Shown: in pieces, positions 6,048 through 6,953 of the stretch
Layout of the letters: each line of letters starts with the position of its first letter
How positions within the stretch are numbered: position 1 is the first letter of the stretch
Made by a program: the position numbers and the translations under genes
Notes under the pieces: model-generated
What the model saw: only the letters and a program-made list of their open reading frames with translations
The model's database searches: none
What the model was told of the DNA's origin: nothing
Assembly (NCBI GenBank): GCA_021201175.1
Contig: JAJQFK010000261.1
Coordinates: forward strand, 1-6,953
Length of the DNA stretch: 6,953 nucleotides
Source: Candidatus Gastranaerophilales bacterium
Lineage (GTDB): Bacteria > Cyanobacteriota > Vampirovibrionia > Gastranaerophilales > Gastranaerophilaceae
Direction: 5' to 3'

Positions 6048-6554
6048 ATGGCAGTAGCGTACTTGTGTTTAGGTTCAAATTCGGGAGATAAATTAAATAA
6101 TCTGCAAAAAGCTGTTAGTTTGCTTGTGGCAAATAAAACGGTATCGGTTGTACGTTCTTCGGCGCCCTATGAAACAGAACCATGGGGAAATAAGAATCTG
6201 GATTGGTTTGTTAATGCAGTTATCGAGGTAAAAACTAAACTTTCTCCAAGAGAACTTCTTGAATTGTGTAAAAATACCGAAATTGTTATGGGAAGAAAAC
6301 AATCAAATTCCAAAACCTATGAAGCCCGAAATATTGATATAGATATACTTTTTTATGGCGATTTAACAATTGATGAGCCGGATTTAAAGATTCCTCATCC
6401 CCATTTGCATGAAAGAGCATTCGCCATTGTTCCTTTACTGGAATTAATTCCGGATTATGAACATCCTAAATATAAAAAATCACTTCTTCAAATGCATGAT
6501 GACCTTGAAACATTAGACGATGTATACCTTTATGGAACAAGAGCCGCTATATAG
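6048..6554 (+). CDS. folK: 6-hydroxymethyl-7,8-dihydropterin pyrophosphokinase (FolK)
   Basis: FolK transfers pyrophosphate from ATP to 6-hydroxymethyl-7,8-dihydropterin, giving the substrate for dihydropteroate synthase in folate synthesis. It is a monomeric cytosolic enzyme. The 168-aa product is of normal length. Visible marks are YLCLGSNSGDK at 5-15, the pterin-side YETEPWG at 41-47, FVNAVIEV at 54-61, MGR at 81-83 and the metal-binding pair Asp97 and Asp99 in RNIDIDILFYG. HPHLHERAFAIVPLLEL at 117-133 follows. The common WGPR before the acidic pair is YEAR here (91-94): Trp is replaced by Tyr and Arg is kept. I recall similar forms in Bacteroidetes-like FolK proteins, so activity is not in doubt. 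The start at 6048 is chosen from the SD. The 3' end overlaps the next gene by 23 nt, so the two are almost certainly co-transcribed. Confidence 0.96.
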   Translation: MAVAYLCLGSNSGDKLNNLQKAVSLLVANKTVSVVRSSAPYETEPWGNKNLDWFVNAVIEVKTKLSPRELLELCKNTEIVMGRKQSNSKTYEARNIDIDILFYGDLTIDEPDLKIPHPHLHERAFAIVPLLELIPDYEHPKYKKSLLQMHDDLETLDDVYLYGTRAAI

Positions 6555-6953
6555 AAAAATCGGAATAGTAGGATGCGGAGCCGCAGGCGGACTTTTAAGC
6601 ATTTTGTTATCAAAAAATCCGTATAATAATGTTTATGCTTTTGATGTAAAACCTCCGTTTTCAACTCTCCTTCCAACCGGCGGCGGACGCTGCAATATTT
6701 CTAACGCAATTGAAGATGTAATGGATTTCGTAAAAAATTATCCCCGAGGTGAAAAATTTCTTATTTCAATTTTCTCAAGATTTTCACCCGCTCAAACACT
6801 AAAATTGTTTGAAGATTTAGGAGTTAAAACTTATGTACAAAATGATAACAGAGTTTTCCCGATTTCAGACAGTTCTGTTAAAACTATTCAGACTCTAAGA
6901 ACACATTTGCTTAATAATTTCTATTTTATAAAAGAAAAAGTGATAAATATATC
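6532..6953 (+). CDS. HI0933/BaiN-type FAD-dependent flavoprotein (5' part, runs off the window)
   Basis: Only the first 140 residues of a family that is usually about 400 aa long are visible. The N-terminus is a Rossmann FAD-binding fold: G-x-G-x-x-G at 14-19 (GCGAAG), then a strand ending in Asp38 where the FAD ribose is usually held. The family hallmark TGGGRCNISN is at 49-58, and NRVFPIS at 106-112 matches the usual GRVFP element, with Asn in place of Gly. These make the family assignment firm. Members are annotated as NAD(P)/FAD-dependent oxidoreductases or as aminoacetone-oxidase-like proteins, and the substrate is unknown for most, so I give no gene symbol. The start is ATG 6532, 23 nt inside folK. 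An in-frame ATG at 6520 is an alternative, limited by a TAG at 6514. Neither has a clear SD, which suggests coupling to folK translation. Confidence 0.92.
   Translation, partial: MEQEPLYRKIGIVGCGAAGGLLSILLSKNPYNNVYAFDVKPPFSTLLPTGGGRCNISNAIEDVMDFVKNYPRGEKFLISIFSRFSPAQTLKLFEDLGVKTYVQNDNRVFPISDSSVKTIQTLRTHLLNNFYFIKEKVINI

Noticed and set aside
6093..6302. 69-codon - strand frame opposite folK
   Set aside because: It is a shadow of folK; no SD and no plausible protein.

Overview
This is an AT-rich bacterial chromosomal segment of ordinary housekeeping genes. Stops are all TAA or TAG, most genes have Shine-Dalgarno (SD) sites, and coding is dense. The composition would suit an uncultured host-associated lineage such as the Gastranaerophilales (Melainabacteria), but nothing in the window fixes the taxonomy. 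I found no tRNA, rRNA, CRISPR array, transposase, phage gene or defence gene.

Layout from left to right: (1) leuS on the + strand, encoding a complete leucyl-tRNA synthetase. (2) A gap of about 300 bases that holds a degenerate, locally GC-rich tandem repeat and a short leader region. (3) A 67-codon + strand gene of unknown function with a very good SD site. (4) A - strand operon read from right to left: ribE (riboflavin synthase alpha chain), ribBA (bifunctional DHBP synthase/GTP cyclohydrolase II), then a two-domain GNAT acetyltransferase. The spacings are 1 and 12 nt. (5) A divergent control region of about 140 bp with a good promoter candidate for folK and a weaker, almost leaderless one for ribE. 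(6) folK on the + strand (pterin pyrophosphokinase of folate synthesis), overlapped by the start of an HI0933/BaiN-type FAD flavoprotein that runs off the right edge.

The right half is metabolically coherent. RibBA takes GTP and ribulose 5-phosphate into riboflavin synthesis and RibE makes riboflavin. FolK works on a pterin that also derives from GTP, and the last gene encodes a protein expected to bind FAD. ribD and ribH, the other usual riboflavin genes, are not in the window, and no FMN riboswitch precedes ribE.

I see no convincing new system. The items most worth a second look are the unknown small gene and its leader, the GC-rich repeat pair beside it, the acetyltransferase tied to the rib operon, and the compact ribE/folK divergent promoter.
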